From Isoetes taiwanensis (Eukaryota > Streptophyta > Lycopodiopsida > Isoetales > Isoetaceae): DNA of 64,000 nucleotides. The stretch is taken from assembly GCA_021234155.1 (NCBI GenBank), contig JAJEKV010000125.1, forward strand, positions 1,520,475-1,584,474, in the 5' to 3' direction. The position numbers and the translations under genes are program-made. Shown here piece by piece: positions 43,852 to 58,060 of the stretch; the stretch's first letter is position 1; every line of letters begins with the position of its first letter. The notes under the pieces are model-generated. The model was not told the DNA's origin, made no database searches, and saw nothing but the letters and a program-made list of their open reading frames with translations.

Positions 43852-44236
43852 GCATAAAGATTTCAGGCTGCCCTCGTTTCGCTCATCTTCTCATATTTCC
43901 CATGCGATTAAGAAATCGCTTACTACAGACCGCTTGCACCATCCTCACCCGGCGTAGATAAATTTACGGATGGATTTGACAACGGCGGACTTAACGAAAG
44001 AGGAAAGAATCAAAGGTGAGTAGTGTATATATTCTGCTTTTTATGCTTTGAAATTTAAGTTATCGCTAGCCCAATGGCCCCTTTGTATCAATTTTCATGT
44101 GAGATCATAACTGCCATACAGTTCCAGATCGGCCATTTGCAACTAGGTGAAAACATTTTGCTGCCACCAGAAAATGATGTCTGCATCATTATCATTTTTC
44201 TTAACATATATAAACACCAAGGGGAAGGTCCTTTTT

Positions 44237-44365
44237 CCGGAAGGAAAAAATACGGGAGAGAAAAAAAAAAGCCAAAATAGTGGTGAAAGTCGAAAATGTT
44301 ATCACGTGTCGCAGACTCGAATTTCCAGAAGGGAAAAATATGGGAGAGAAAAAAAAATGTAGGAC
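44237..44365. repeat. Imperfect direct repeat, about 86-bp spacing
   Basis: A TTCC.GAAGGGAAAAA, TA(C/T)GGGAGAG then A-run segment occurs near 44237 and 44323. Confidence 0.55.
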
Positions 44366-44399
44366 GGTCGGTGGATTCGAGATTTCATGGTCCGGGATT

Positions 44400-47300
44400 G
44401 TGAGACGGGAAGCACTTGGTGGTTTTCATGATTCGATCTGGACGGAATGGTATGGACTGGATTTACTGGCAGCAGGCAGCCGGATGGAAGACAATAAGCA
44501 ATGAAAAGCGGTGTCGCTGTGGTGTTTTTTTGCAGTTTTGTTATTGTATTATAGATAAGCTTGGTAGTTAATGTTTGACGGATCTTTTAGATTCCGGGTT
44601 AATAAATTTTGGTGGGTGACGGACTGGCCAAACCCGCATATAAAGAGTGCTTTGTTTGATCTTTATTTGCATTACGTATGAATCATGCTTACTATGAAGC
44701 TTAAGCATGTGGAGATTGTTTTGATGAAGAAGATGAACCGCCGCCGTAACCCAAAAAGGCGTAGGTGTGATGAGTGGTTTTTCTTTTGATGGTGATGAGA
44801 ATGCCCTTGTTTCAAGCAGAGGAGGGTAAAGCTCCATTAGACGGTAACTATGATGGAGATGAAATTCAGGAACCCGGATTGCGTAGATAATTGTGAGATT
44901 CAACTTTATCTTTGGAGGATATTGGTGTCACAGGAAATTGATGAGTTTGACATCATGTAATTATCCTAGTTTTTGGATATGACCGTCACCGGGGAGATGA
45001 CTGCATTTGGGTAGTTTTGTGTCCTCGGCCGAGCTTGTTTGGCTTGGGACGGATGTTGCATGAAGGCGTAAGAATGTTGTCGATGGTCACCGCTGAAGAT
45101 GGTGAGAATGGTGAATTTATCGCTGTTCTAGCCGTATGGAGAAAATGCACGAATTGGTTCACGAGGAATAGTGTGGAGATGTAGTTCGTCATAGGTATAT
45201 GCTATATGTACACGAAGCCAGAGGAGAGTTTGTTTTGTAGTTGGATGTATATTAAGGTGTGAGATTGATGGCCGAAGACAATAGTTTATGTTTTTGTAGG
45301 AGTGAATTTATAAACGCTGGTTCTATGTGTAATGGTGTGGCAAATTTTTGGGGCCAATGGCGCTATGTAACTACGATATTACAAAGTAGTAACACTTGCA
45401 TTAATGCTGTGGGTCTTCCAAGCTACAGGTAGATAAATACCATTTGTTATTATTATAGAGTTGGTTAAGAAATTTCCGCTGCTACCGAGAAGACTCTCTT
45501 ACCTTCATATTACTTCTATACTCATAACAGTAAAACTACTAAAAATTATATGACAACTTAAGAATTATTCTTTCATATAAGAATTTTCGTGCATCAGAAT
45601 CGGGACTAAATTGTCAAATGTTCTTAAATGAAACCTACCACAAACTCTAAAAATGTTTTTCTCCCCAACTTGGCTATGTGCCTTGCAAAATCGTTTCTGA
45701 CCATCTTTCTCGATTCTCGCATAAAAGGTCATCATGACTTTGAAGATAATACTTTCGTGATTGTTCTTGCAGTATAATGTATTGTAATAATTGATAATAA
45801 TTGAAACTCGAGAGTTCTTCGTGGACTAAGCACTAGTCGCCTGACGCTCATCTAATTTCCAAGAGCTCCACTTCAAGACGAAGCGACCAGAACCATATCG
45901 CTCTATCTTGAAATTCAGGATCAAAGAAATGAACCTAAAATCCAAATGTAAACATACCATTCTAACTATGGTAAGGCCCTTTCTCGTTCATCCTTCCGTG
46001 TTAAAGGCCTGTAAAAGTAAAATTCCGCTTTGGCCATTTGATTCTTAAAGTAATGAAGTTTTCTCTCACATCTCACCTAAATATGAACCTGCTTTTCGTA
46101 AAAGAAGATATTATAGCATGCCCAATCTAGAAGAAATGTTTGATCCAAATAAAGTACCGCATTGGCATAAGTGCTTTTGAGATGGACTCTTTAGGTTTAG
46201 TCATGGCGCGAAATCCACAAAGCAGCTTCACATTAATTCAGCCAATGTACATATCACACCTTCAGATATTTCTACAGCTTTTATAATTTGCTTATGTTTT
46301 GAAGGGGCGTAAGATAACTCTAGGACCTCACAAGATGACAGCCTGAATACCGGTGGAAGAGATAAATAAATATCTCGCAATGTAACATTTACAAAGGGTA
46401 CAACATGATACCGCTGTTCAAACAATCAAATTTTGCAACCGTGCATCCAAACACTAAAAGCATTCAAGCATCATTCACATAGCCCGCGTGTAGTTCCCTC
46501 GAAGCATGTATGACATCTATCAAAAACATCCGGTTTTTCCAGGCAAACTTCCTAACATCCCATGCAAACCCCAAGACATTTAAATACCTTCTCAAAGTAA
46601 TTTGCTTACCGCCTTTGGCAAAGAAACACTTCTGGACAAGATTAGTCGAGGGATGTATTAGTATGAACGGCCTTTGATAATGTGATGCTCATAGCTTCGA
46701 CTTCCATTAAGGAAGCTTTTAAAGTTTTATGGATCTCGCATAACGCCGCCAGTAATAGCGTAATAGTAGAATCTAATTGAGTTGCAAGTATAGAATGCAT
46801 CTCTCGACTTTTTGTATTCAATGCCTTATTGGTCACTTCCGAAGTCTCAAATATGGATGGTCGTGATGTTCATCATGCAAAGATTTGTTTGTATCTGGCT
46901 AGCTCGCCATAATAGATGATGAAACTTATCATGGCTATCTAAAAACAATTCAAAAGGATACATTAATGAGATTCTCACTGGTGCGGAATGATCCCTTTAT
47001 ATTATGCAAATTGACTCTATTGAGGATATTCACAATGGACCATTCTTATAATGGAATGCGCGATATGATTTACAAGACACGACCGCGGACAAACTTACCG
47101 TCATTATTTCATATAATATATAACGCAATAATATGTCCGTAACAAATAGAAAATACCAATTCCTTTGTGACCCCACCACATGCACATGTTTGATTTGTGC
47201 TATCCGTCTCATAGTTCAGATAGTTCAAGTCCATTTCAATAGGGTGTATACGCCCGAATCTACAATGATGAGTCAGATGTGTATCATGGAAGCATAGAAG

Positions 47301-48650
47301 ATTCCGTATTGCCAACATTACAAGAAGATTCCTGAACATCATGTTTAGCCAAGAAATTGAGTCATTTACATAAAACAAAAACAATATTTGACGGAAGATT
47401 TGGAATTGTCAATTTTATTACGTTTGCTCATGGTTATAATTTTGTTCGCCTCCCATATAATACCTCTAAGCCAATGCATTTATGGAATTGTTTTTAAGGT
47501 AGGTAAAGACAGCCCCATCCGGGTTAAGGTGTCATTGGCCTTGCTGTGGTGCATGCCGAATCGGAAACACGGACCAACAAGTCAGTATAGCTATCATGTC
47601 TTAGATATTTTGAAGAATCAAAGGGCCTTGAAGATGAATCTTTAATAATTCCACTATCCCATAGGTGTACGCTTCGCCCAAGATGATGGGTTGCGATATA
47701 CCAGTGCGCGTATTTTTGTAATCATTGTAGACATTGCAGAGAATTGAAGTATCGCAGAAGACGATCCGCCTGGCCAAATTTTCCATTGAATGCACTGGCT
47801 AGTAGATTTTGTACAAGTTGATATCATTTGTAAAATGGTGTTTGAGACAGGTGTGCTGATTGTTGGCCAGAATAGATAAGATATCGCTATCATCTGTCTC
47901 GCTCATGATCTCGTACGGTTATTATCTAGCTTATAATCAATGCGAAATTTGACGATAAGGATAGATAAGGATAGATGATTTACGCGGGTCGCTTATCTTT
48001 GCCCTTTGGCATATAAAAAGGGAAGCCGATAGCAAATTTACAGATGTTTTCATTGCCTGTTTCATAGCCCGGCCGATCGTATGCCGCATAGATCTTCTTT
48101 TTTTTCTTCCCTTCTTTTTTCTATCACAATTACTATAACGTCTCTAGCATTTAAATGCTTAGATAAGGTCTAGATGAATTTGAACATGTCATGTTTATTA
48201 TTCTTTGAAGGTATAAATGAGTAGACCCCTTGCTTTGTTTCTTTTTTAGTCGTAAACATTAGTTGAAATTGCCATTATAGTGGTTGCAGGGAATATGTCA
48301 AGTCATTTTATTGACTTCAGGAACATCTACCCCTAGACCAAAAATTCCATAGAAAATGCTAGAACTTACATAAAAAAATCCTATAATCTAAAAAGTCTTA
48401 CCAAATACGAAGTTTTAAGTTGGACAAGATCAAAAATAAAATGAAAACGCATCTTCCTCCTTTCATTAGTTTGCTTTAGCGAATATAGATTTTTAATTTT
48501 TTTTTTTTTGTATGTTCGTGTTGGTTGCCCAGGGTTCTCAGTCGAACGATGCTCAGATTATACGGGTAGTAGTGTGGCCATAGTTATGGAAATGTCAAAA
48601 TCATAGTAGCAACTGCCACTGCTGGCCAGGCGATAGAAACGCGGATCACC
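44400..48650. other. No gene recognised
   Basis: Short minus-strand frames (for example 46642-46836, a Leu/Thr-rich helix-like stretch; 47109-47384) have no recognisable domain and are scattered without a consistent exon pattern. I see no RNA gene and no strong repeat. Confidence 0.35.
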
Positions 48651-48655
48651 GCCGG

Positions 48656-49205
48656 TTCTTAAACTCGAGAGTTGTGATAGTTGCGGCCCAGATTCGCAAA
48701 AGCACACAGACATGATGGAGACTAGTCTATGCCACGATCTCCTTTGAGCTCCCCTTCAGAAACATGGTCCATCGCTTCATACTTACAGGCTAATGATCTC
48801 CTTGAGCCCCTTCAGAAACATGGTCCGCCATACTTAGTTGGTACTTTCGTGAACGAACTAATTGCAAGTCCATCCCCTGATTTTTGAGCCGCCAGCCCCC
48901 CTCCGCCCTTTCTGCAATTACGCTCATGTTGTTCTGAGAGCACTGCTAGACGTACTTAAGGCTTTGATAAGCCTCCCAATGGACACTGTGAGTGTAAGGA
49001 CAGGAAACGTGATCATCAAGCTCGAACTTAAACTTGAGAGTTGTGATAGTTATGTGGTCTAGATCGTGAAAAGTACAGATATGATGGAGACTAGGTCTTA
49101 TACACGATCTCCTTGAGCCCTTCACAGAAACATGGTCATGCTTCCATAATTTAGCTGGTACTCGTAAAAAGTATAAGAGGCATGATGGAGACTAGGTCTT
49201 GAGTC
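48656..49205. repeat. Nested direct-repeat block
   Basis: A segment starting CTTAAACT(C/T)GAGAGTTGTGATAG and running through ATGATGGAGACTAG and GATCTCCTTGAGC to CAGAAACATGGTC occurs near 48656 and 49026. Inside the first copy, GATCTCC...ACATGGTCC is itself repeated with a 59-bp period (48736 and 48795). ATGATGGAGACTAGGTCTT appears again near 49173. Confidence 0.75.
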
Positions 49206-52200
49206 CATCCGTGGTCATGTGTAGAGACAAAGATCATTAGTGCCAATTGAGTGGCATGATGTGGTTCTTAAAATCTTGGTATATCATATTCTCTCGTATC
49301 TAATATACATATATTAAGGGTTAATCCATGTCATTATTTAGGTGAGTTTTGGTTAAGGGATTGACCACGCTACATATATTGAATGGATAGAGTCATGGAG
49401 TTGATCGCCACGTGATTCTGGTTTGATGTGAGTTATCAGCTTGATGCCACGAAGTTCTTACTGTGGTACTCATTGGTTTTTGCGCAGAAGAAGTTGGAGA
49501 GAAGTCGCTGAATTTTGTTAGAACCTGGAGATGTTCGCTATTTTCAATCGCCTCATTTGAAATTCAAGATGAAACAACATTGCAATAATAAATCAGCTGA
49601 CTTATTTGAGGAGGTCACAACAAATGGGAATATGCACCCTCGCCAGCCACAAGCTGCTATTGAGGTTTTGTGAGAGCCAAATGACGCATGTTGATGGCAT
49701 ATGCAACAGTCTTTGATCTTGACGATGAGGGGCTTTGATCTTGGGAAATCCATGTGACAATCCAAGTTTTCCATAGAAGAGATTATCGTGAGACGATGAA
49801 CTAGCCATGTATTAATGGGTGTATTCGTAGATGTTATGTACATTCTATATGGGTTACCAACGTGAGATTATCGGGTTCCTATTTTCTATAGTGACTTAAT
49901 ACATAGTCAATAGATCGCGTGGAGAGAACTTGAGATATATACAAAGCCCTTTGTTACAAAGTTGGTAGTGTGTGAATAAGATGGACATCCATATATATTT
50001 GAGAGTTTCATGAATATATGCTATGATATTGTGCACACATCTCTCAAGCTACAGCTTTGAGTGTTCTAAGGATATTATTTTCTATTGCCTTGTAGTATAA
50101 TGGAAAAAGCAAATTGGATGCATGATACAACACAACATTACATGCTAGTCAAGAGGTAGGTGAATGCTCAAACAATCAAGCCGCATCCGAAAGCAAGATT
50201 TGATAAGGTTGCAAGTAATGAGGAGGTAGCAAGAATGTATCAAGTTAAAAGTGGAACGATTAGAAAGAGGACGAATCGAGTTGCATTGCACATAGCATCA
50301 TATAGGCTATGTGCAGGCCAAACACATCAAGAAGATTAGATATCCAAATAGAGAGGTTATCTAATGTAATTAGATAAGATGTCCAATGAGGTGCCGGTTA
50401 TCTTGAGCATTACTAACAAACTCAGGCGACAACTTACTCGGATACATCAGTTTCTACAAATAGTCGAATGCACCAACGATAAGCTAAGCAGAACATGTGG
50501 GCAAAGCTAAATTGTAGGGATCAGAAAGTTAAGAAACTTTAACCGCCAAATGCATATTATTATAGATTAGCATGGATGTTTAAATGATATAAGTATATGG
50601 ACAAATATAAAAGCATGATCATATTCAGAATTCATGTTGCTTTCTTATTAAACAATCTATAAACAAAATCTTTATCGGGCCTTATGTCATATATACGCAT
50701 TTATTCATAATCATAGATTTCAATGGGTTTGCCAATGCCCCATGACATCCTTATTCTGGACGCGATGGGATAAACGCCTTCTTTGTGTAACTATTCGAGT
50801 TGGCAATATATGACCTGATGAACCTTATTACATTAATTCATGGTTGGCTTGAGGGATCCGACCGCTAATCTATAGCGACTTGCAGAGACAGCATTTTCCC
50901 CGATTCTGCTTATATGTAAGCAAATCGAGGTATTAGGCAATTATTACTAAACCATGTGTCGGATTGATATATCTTTTATGCAAATATGGTAACCGAGATT
51001 CTCTGCCGGCCAAGTTACTTCGAAGTTGAGGCAAGATGTCAAACATTGCTACAAAGTTTCCTCGTAATATTACGTCATGATATGCTATTTTTGACAGCTT
51101 TTATAATTATCTATATCGATTATATAAAAATATTGCACTTAAGAAGTAAAATGTAAATGGGCATAAATATATAAATATATGTGTGCTTTGTCGTGGTATT
51201 TGTTTCAGATGAATTGTTGATTGTTTCCTTATATATTAATATCGTGCAAATGTTTTTTTTTTCAAGCATTTATTTATGTGTGCGTGAAGCATACTCATTG
51301 TGGTTTAAGCCGTATGCGACTTAAATGCTTTGTAAAGGCAGCATCGGGTTTAGATAAAAAATAAGTAGGTATTTTTGTATTGCTACATCCACAAGAGACT
51401 ATATTGCAATTTAGTTTATTGTCTCAATGCCTCCTAAAGATTGGTTATCAAGAATAAGGAGGAAGATAGAAAAAAATCTCGAGAGAAAGACAATGAATTG
51501 AAGAGACAATGGTTTGCTAATCCATGAGGACTCTAGAAAACAAATAATGGAAAAGATAGAGAGAGGCAAGGAGACATGAGAGATGCAGATGCCGCGAAAA
51601 CATCGACGAGCTCGCCTGACCAAAACAACCGCACACAAATAGTTTACATATTCCACAACTCAATATAATGATATTCTTAGTTCCACAATGCACCGAAGAT
51701 AGAGTTGCAGCAACCAGCTCTAACACATCGCATACATACGCATATGGGATTGGCACAATAAAACCTATGCCATGTGCACATGGGAATAAGAGACGCACAT
51801 ATTGTCAACTTGCTGCTCAACATTGAGCGTAATGGATTTTGTTGTAATAATCCGAAATGGCTACTTCATCGCTACCGCCAAGGCTCACAATTTAGAAATT
51901 TGGTGACAACACACCTCGCTTCACAAGATGCCGTAAGAATAAACAAAGTTGTTCTCGCTTTCGTACTTGAGTCATGGCAGCCTTTGTGAACTTAGATTTT
52001 CTTCTTCTCAAGCATAAATCACGTCGCATATCACGCATTACCCTACAATGTATACTTCCGAATCCTACACATTGGTATATCTACTTATGAGTCGCAATAC
52101 ATACATGCATCGCATCAAAGAGTGCCATTCCATTGATTGGCGACAGCTGCTTCGACTCTTAAACCAATTAAACCCATTCATACAACACCTTCAACTATGG

Positions 52201-54430
52201 GAAATATGGATATGCCATCAAGTATACAACAATAGGAAGGAGCTGCCGCAATCAATGAAATTGCATCGAGCAGTCGAGGTCAACAATACAGCAGGACCTC
52301 GCGGTTGCCGGATTCTCGGTTCGGAATCATAGAACCGACTCTTCATAAATATCCTTGATCCGCGCGAACCACTTCAATACCCTTTGTTCTTTCCCCATGG
52401 TATCGCTAGGTTGGGGTCTCCGCAAATGAATACAATTTGACACAATTGCAATGGTATAGGACAAGGTTACTACATGAAGGTCGATTTTGCAGCTAGGTCG
52501 ACTATGGAGAGTACTTAGTAGATATGTATTCAAGAGTTAAAGATGCTCGCTTCTAATTATTTTCTGAGAACGCCACACCAAATAAAAAAGAATACAAGAT
52601 GATCTTAAGATCATTCAACGCTGATAACGATGATGATAATGACGCGCATCTTGCCTCGCCATTCTTAGGGTGTAAGACATGGTGTTCCTACATGCAAGTA
52701 TGCATTGGCGCCTACGCGTGCTGGTCAGTCTCCACCCTATTTATTACGATGACGACAAACACGATTGGGCCCGACAAATAACCCACTTCAGGCCGTGACA
52801 AAACGCGATCTGATGCACCTATGATCGCTGTTCGATGTTTCCATGGTAGACTACAATGACTAAAAAGAGTTGCTACTAAAATTCTTTTTCAACGAGATAT
52901 CGAGTATGATACATACCAGAGTTCCAAAATCCAGGATTGCCCCATGCTCACTCTTAGGCCGCATTTAACCCCATATACCGACGATCGCATCGACGAAATC
53001 ATTTCAGCCGAATCGCTGCCGACTCCGCATTGAGCCCAAGTACAAAAGTTCATGATTCATAGACACACACCTGGAGATGTTCTTCAATACTGTGTTGTTA
53101 CAACTTTCAAAGCCCGAACTCTACCACATATCTTGATTCAAGGTTATGTACAATATAGAAGAAGAAGTGCGATGACATGTGGGTAGTCCCCATAATGCAT
53201 TTCATCGCATAAGCTAGATTGCCATATCACGTTGATGTTGCATCTATCGCACGCTTTTCCTATCTCTATGGTTATATATATAAATTCTATAGTGCCAACT
53301 TTCGAAAAGTAACACAGATAATGAATTGTTTCACCTTCGCCAAGGAGGTCAACAAACTCAACATATGTCATGTGATTCATTAACAAATAAAGGGTAAGAA
53401 ATGAGACGCCGATAGATTCTTCAAAAGTATATCAACGATAAATCTACTAGACCAACTGGGTACAACGAAATAATGACTACGCCAATGCACGAGACTGGCT
53501 CCGCCATGGAGGCATCAAGGGAGAATAATGTCGACATATATCAGATAAGTCACCGGCCCCGGCCGACAAGTCTCCCACTACACCTACGGGTTAAATTTCA
53601 AATACAAATTCACTCTTGGACCACTATTTTTCACTTACCACTAGATTTCGAAGTTTGATTCTCACATATATCCAATATCATGAACAATACACATTACGCC
53701 CATATAATGAGACGCTCATCTGCAACGCAGAGTATCTAGAGCAAGAACGCCGTGATACGCAAAAATATTGTCAAAAAAGAACTCCTCGCAACCAAATTAT
53801 ATGTAGGATACGCTATTATTACAGTTGGTGAAGCGCTTTATTTAAGACAAATCCTACTACATCGCCTCTAAGAACAAACGGATGAAATCAAGATCGTAGT
53901 CAATTTGGAATATGAGATTCTATCGGCCAAGTCAAGCACATGGACTACTTGGCAGCCAAGGTAAATCCAGGCAACGCTAATTATGGAAGAAGCAACGGCC
54001 ATCAGTTCTAAGTCCCGCATAACTACGATTTTATTTGCAATGGTCTTACTTGATTACACCGCACTCAAATATGGAATAGATTCTCGAAAGTACCAATGAG
54101 CATTGATTTGCTAGACCAATACTCCAATGAAGAACAGCTTGCATTTCTAAATCTAATCACCTAATTTAATTAATAATATATATTGATTCAACATGGCACT
54201 AACATTGTAGCCTTCAAGCTACAATTGCACGCCTGCCTCAAGAGATGTAATGCATGAGCATCCTTCGCATCATGGAGCTTATTTAGAAGTCGCAACGTAG
54301 ATGTCAAACACAATGAATAATAACCAATTAGAAGTATATACTACATACAAGATGAGATAAACGATAATAAAGAGGCAACCAATATTTGTAAATGGCAAGG
54401 CTGGCAATGTGAAAACATTTGTTCTTAATC
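49206..54430. other. No gene recognised
   Basis: One minus-strand frame at 49602-49808 begins MASSSSHDNLFYGKLG with a good initiation context (ACATGGCT), but it is 68 codons long and its family is unknown. Other frames (51517-51798, 53144-53386 minus; 52048-52332 plus) show no motif I can name. Confidence 0.3.
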
Positions 54431-54438
54431 AGATAAGC

Positions 54439-55626
54439 TTATTGATACGCTGGAATAAGGACATAGTGCTTCCACGCGAACAACAAAGACTTGCAGCTCT
54501 TCAATACCTGTGAGGTCGTAACCTGCCACTCGCTTCCAAATACCGGGTTGTAGGAAAAATGCAGCCTAAGTCCATTATTAGAACGAGATTCGTGAGTCAC
54601 TAACTTCTCATTGCAAAGAAGAGCCGCATAATTTGGGATGAGTTCCAATGGCTAATAAAGCGCTGAGTAGAGAGTGTACACAACCCTTGCAAATAGCCAG
54701 GTAAAAATAGTTCTCCCTTTGGGGCAAAGCATTGCATAGCTTCCGGAGATTTCAGGCAAATAGCACCCGGCGAAAGAAGGGAGGATAAAACCGGCAGCGA
54801 ATCAATGCGCCCATAAAGTCATCTCCGGCGTATGGCAAACGTTTCATGCTAAAATTGTTCCAACCAAGGCGTAAATGCGTGATCCAGAGTCGATGCAATA
54901 TGTTGATCTGCGATAGGAGAAAACTCTCGCGAATCGCATGGTTTTCAGACATATTTAACAACCACTAAAATTACGACGGTAATATTTCAGATCCGGCTCC
55001 CACATCTTGGTAAGAATCCAAGTCAGTGTGAGAAACGAGCATTTTGTCTCCTTATCACAAACATCGCCAAAGATTTCAACGAACGCATCGCCAGATAAAG
55101 TGTCCAACAAAAGTAAGCAGAACATATAGCCATTTATCACATTAGTGAAGAAGATGAAATCGTATGACCATCCTTATGCAACGCCGATTTTTGAACAATT
55201 TCACCCATTCGCATTCCCGAACAATTTAACCGAATCTTATAGGAGCAATATGCCACGCTATGAAACGACTTGACACCGAAAAGGGTTTGGTGAAGAACGC
55301 GAAGAGTCATGATCACGCCAATGCACGATAAGTTCATAATGGTCAGCACTAGGTCAACAAGATGTCAATGATTGCACATATTCAATTTCAAGGACCTAAT
55401 TTCTTTTACCAACCGAAAATAGACCATGGACCATCCAATGACGCCAACTACCATTACGACTAGCATACTCCACCACCTTCAATAGCTGCCGTGGACTAAC
55501 GCTGATCGTGTTGTCCTGATTTAATGACGCACGTCTTTTGCACATGGTCAACCATATTAACGGCCCTCGACATCTATATGAAAAGAGGGAAGATGTAATT
55601 ATCCTCTTATCTTCTCGATAACACAA
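54439..55626 (-). pseudogene. Possible decayed coding region, family unassigned
   Basis: Five consecutive minus-strand frames of 60-76 codons nearly fill 1.2 kb in different registers (including LLKVVEYASRNGSWRHWMVH, INGYMFCLLLLDTLSGDAFV, SLLSPGAICLKSPEAMQCFA and NPVFGSEWQVTTSQVLKSCK). The density of protein-like sequence with frame changes suggests one old gene of about 400 codons with many indels. The pattern is loosely like F-box/kelch proteins, but that is a guess. Confidence 0.2.
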
Positions 55627-55896
55627 TAAAATACATCATGTAATGTTGTCTACAAAGGAACTACTTGCTAACTAGCCTAAGTTTTTCTTAATTATCACAT
55701 CATATGCAGCCTTCTTTGTGACTTCTTCATTCTCTACTACAAAAGGTCACTTAACCTTTTTCTTTGCTAATGGGTATTTTCTTTCTTTTAATCATTATTG
55801 AGTGGTGTACATATGACTTTTCTGTCATACCTAATATGAGGTACATGTGTTTTCTGATTCAAATGTTTTTCTAATAAGGTATGACAAAAGAGAGAG

Positions 55897-55928
55897 AGAA
55901 AAAAACAAACAAAAAAAAAAAAAAAAAA
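55897..55928. repeat. A-rich tract
   Basis: A runs broken by single C residues. It could be an old poly(A) tail, but I see no retroelement sequence or target duplication next to it. Confidence 0.6.
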
Positions 55929-56039
55929 TCTCCTCTCGCCCATATGATAGATAACTCATATCTGATTAATGATGGGATTCATCAGCCATTCATTTCTATT
56001 TTGTTGTTCTCTGCTTGGGGATCCTTTAAAGAAAAATCA

Positions 56040-56410
56040 ACAAAGATATACAATAAATCACATCGCTTATGCCACTTAGTGGTCAAGCTTATTGGTAGGG
56101 CGCACCCCCATCCAAAGCCTAAAACCCGACCGCCATTGGATGTAAAAAATAAGATGAAATAGATGAATAGAACATCATCGCGATGACAGCTTTAGTGTCA
56201 AGCTATTGATAATGGTTGACCCCATTCATCGCAGCCCAAAACCCTACCGGACCGCCATCTGATAAAAATAAAATAAAATAAATATAAAAGAATAGAATAT
56301 TCATCGCGATGACAATCTAGTCGGTCAAGCTATTGATAATGGTTGACCCCATTCAATGCCCAAAACCCGCTGGATCAAGCCATCGGATGCAAAATAAAAT
56401 AAAATAAAAT
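56040..56410. repeat. About 120-bp tandem repeat, three copies
   Basis: GTCAAGCT(T)ATTG.TA followed by GGTTGACCCCATTC, CCCAAAACCC, a GCCAT(C/T)GGAT-like word and an AATAAAATAAAAT run, then CATCGCGATGACA, starts at 56082, 56197 and 56324 (periods 115 and 127). The third copy is more diverged at its end. Confidence 0.75.
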
Positions 56411-56419
56411 GAAAACAAA

Positions 56420-57085
56420 GAATACCGGAATCCTATGAAGTCAAATAGCACCTATCTATCATAACGGCACAAAACGATGGCAATAGTGCAGGTTCACCCC
56501 TGTTTCTTTCCCATCCCACCTAATGTCCAAAATTGAGAACTATTCGACTTAGCACAAAGCTTCTTTTTCAAGACGCAGCTGCGGATGTTCAAGGCGTCAG
56601 AAGGCCACCGCTGAGCAAATTTCTTTGTAGAAATAATGTTTTAGATGAGATGATGGGTTGCATGTCCAATATTAATTAGTTCAAATGAGTGAATGGGCAA
56701 CATAGGAAAGTTGGGAGTGTTAAACAAGGAATAGGCACAACTATGATTTTGTGATGTAGGTTGTGTTCCTGTTCGGCTATGTTGATTGTTTTTTGTCCCA
56801 TGGCTTAAATGCTTAGCTCTGTGTGCTTGCTTATACAAGGTTATTCGGTTTCTTTTAGAGTTGGTTATTTGTTTTGCCTTGGTCCGTGACATAAATGTGT
56901 TCCCCGAACTTTTTAACTTCTGCAGCATGAGGTGACGCTTCGGCTTGAAAATTTCTCACTAGCACCTACACTCCTACTTTAAAAAACCTTTTCGACTATA
57001 GTGCAGAACGCCAAGAAAACCGCTCTTGTATAAAATATAATCCACTCTCAAAATGTATTACTCCAACTATATATATACTCTAGAT
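56420..57085. other. No gene recognised
   Basis: A 96-codon minus-strand frame (56641-56928) is Ser/Thr/Asn-rich and unassigned. Nothing else supported. Confidence 0.35.
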
Positions 57086-57089
57086 GACA

Positions 57090-58060
57090 TCATTGGTGTC
57101 TCAAATTGGGCGTCTCCCCTATTTGAGAGGACCTTTCTAGCAAGAAATGATCTCAGCAAAGTCACTAACAAGTCGTAAAGTCACTAATCTAATCTTCTTC
57201 ACGTAGATGGGTATTCACCCGCCATAATTGAGGGGCTAAACTTGGGGCATCTAATCTACTCTTCATACAAATGGGACTCTAAATTGGACGCTCGTCCAGT
57301 TTGAGGGGCACTAATATCCGATAGCATTTAGCTCATCAAAAGCTTATTCAGAATACTTGGGTAAAGTCACTAATTAAGCATATTATTTATACAAATAGAG
57401 CCCCAAATTGGGCGCCCATCCAATTTGAGAGGCTCCATTGTGGCAGTAAAGGCTTTTTCGCAAACTTCCGTATTCGGACTCCGTTTTCAATGCTCTTGAG
57501 CTAGTTGGAAAGCTTATCCGAAGGGTTTTAGTAAACTAACTAAAGAAATATACTATTTACAAATTTGGGGCTTCAAAACGGACTCAAATTGGTGGGGGCT
57601 CCATGGTGGTAGTATAGTCTTTTCAATATAACTCTTGCATCTGGACTCTGCTTTTGGCGTTCTTTAGCTCACTTGAAATTTTTTTAGAAGGCTTTGGTAA
57701 GGTCACTAGTCAAGCATAGTACGACAATCGGGGGCCTAAATAGAGCTCGATTGAATGAATACCAATTTGAGGGGGCCCGTGAGTGGCGGTGACGACTTTT
57801 CAAAGATAACTCCTTAATCCGTGACTCCATTTTTGGCTTTCTTTGGCCCCTTGTGAAGCTTATTTAGAGAGATTGCTAACATCATCAAGCTTATACCGGC
57901 CAGTGGCAGCCATCCACCCTTAATGAACCCATGGTGGCGATAGACTTTTCGATATAACTCCTGTATTCGGACTTTGTTTTTGACATTCTTTAGCTTGTTG
58001 ACAAGTTTATTCAGAGAGATTGGTAAGGTCATCAATTAAGCTTGTTCAATGAGCTTGTGA
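57090..58060. repeat. Diverged satellite, monomer about 150-180 bp
   Basis: An anchor GACTTTTC..TATAACTCCTGTATTCGGACT recurs near 57451, 57617, 57794 and 57943. It is followed in each unit by TTCTTTAGCTC.TTG, GCTTATTCAGA, then TTGGTAAGGTCA(C/T)TAATTAAGC, and by CAAATTGGGCGCCCATCC.ATTTGAGGGGC before the next anchor. Partial units extend left to about 57.09 kb, and a short related piece lies near 58.87-58.93 kb. Confidence 0.75.
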
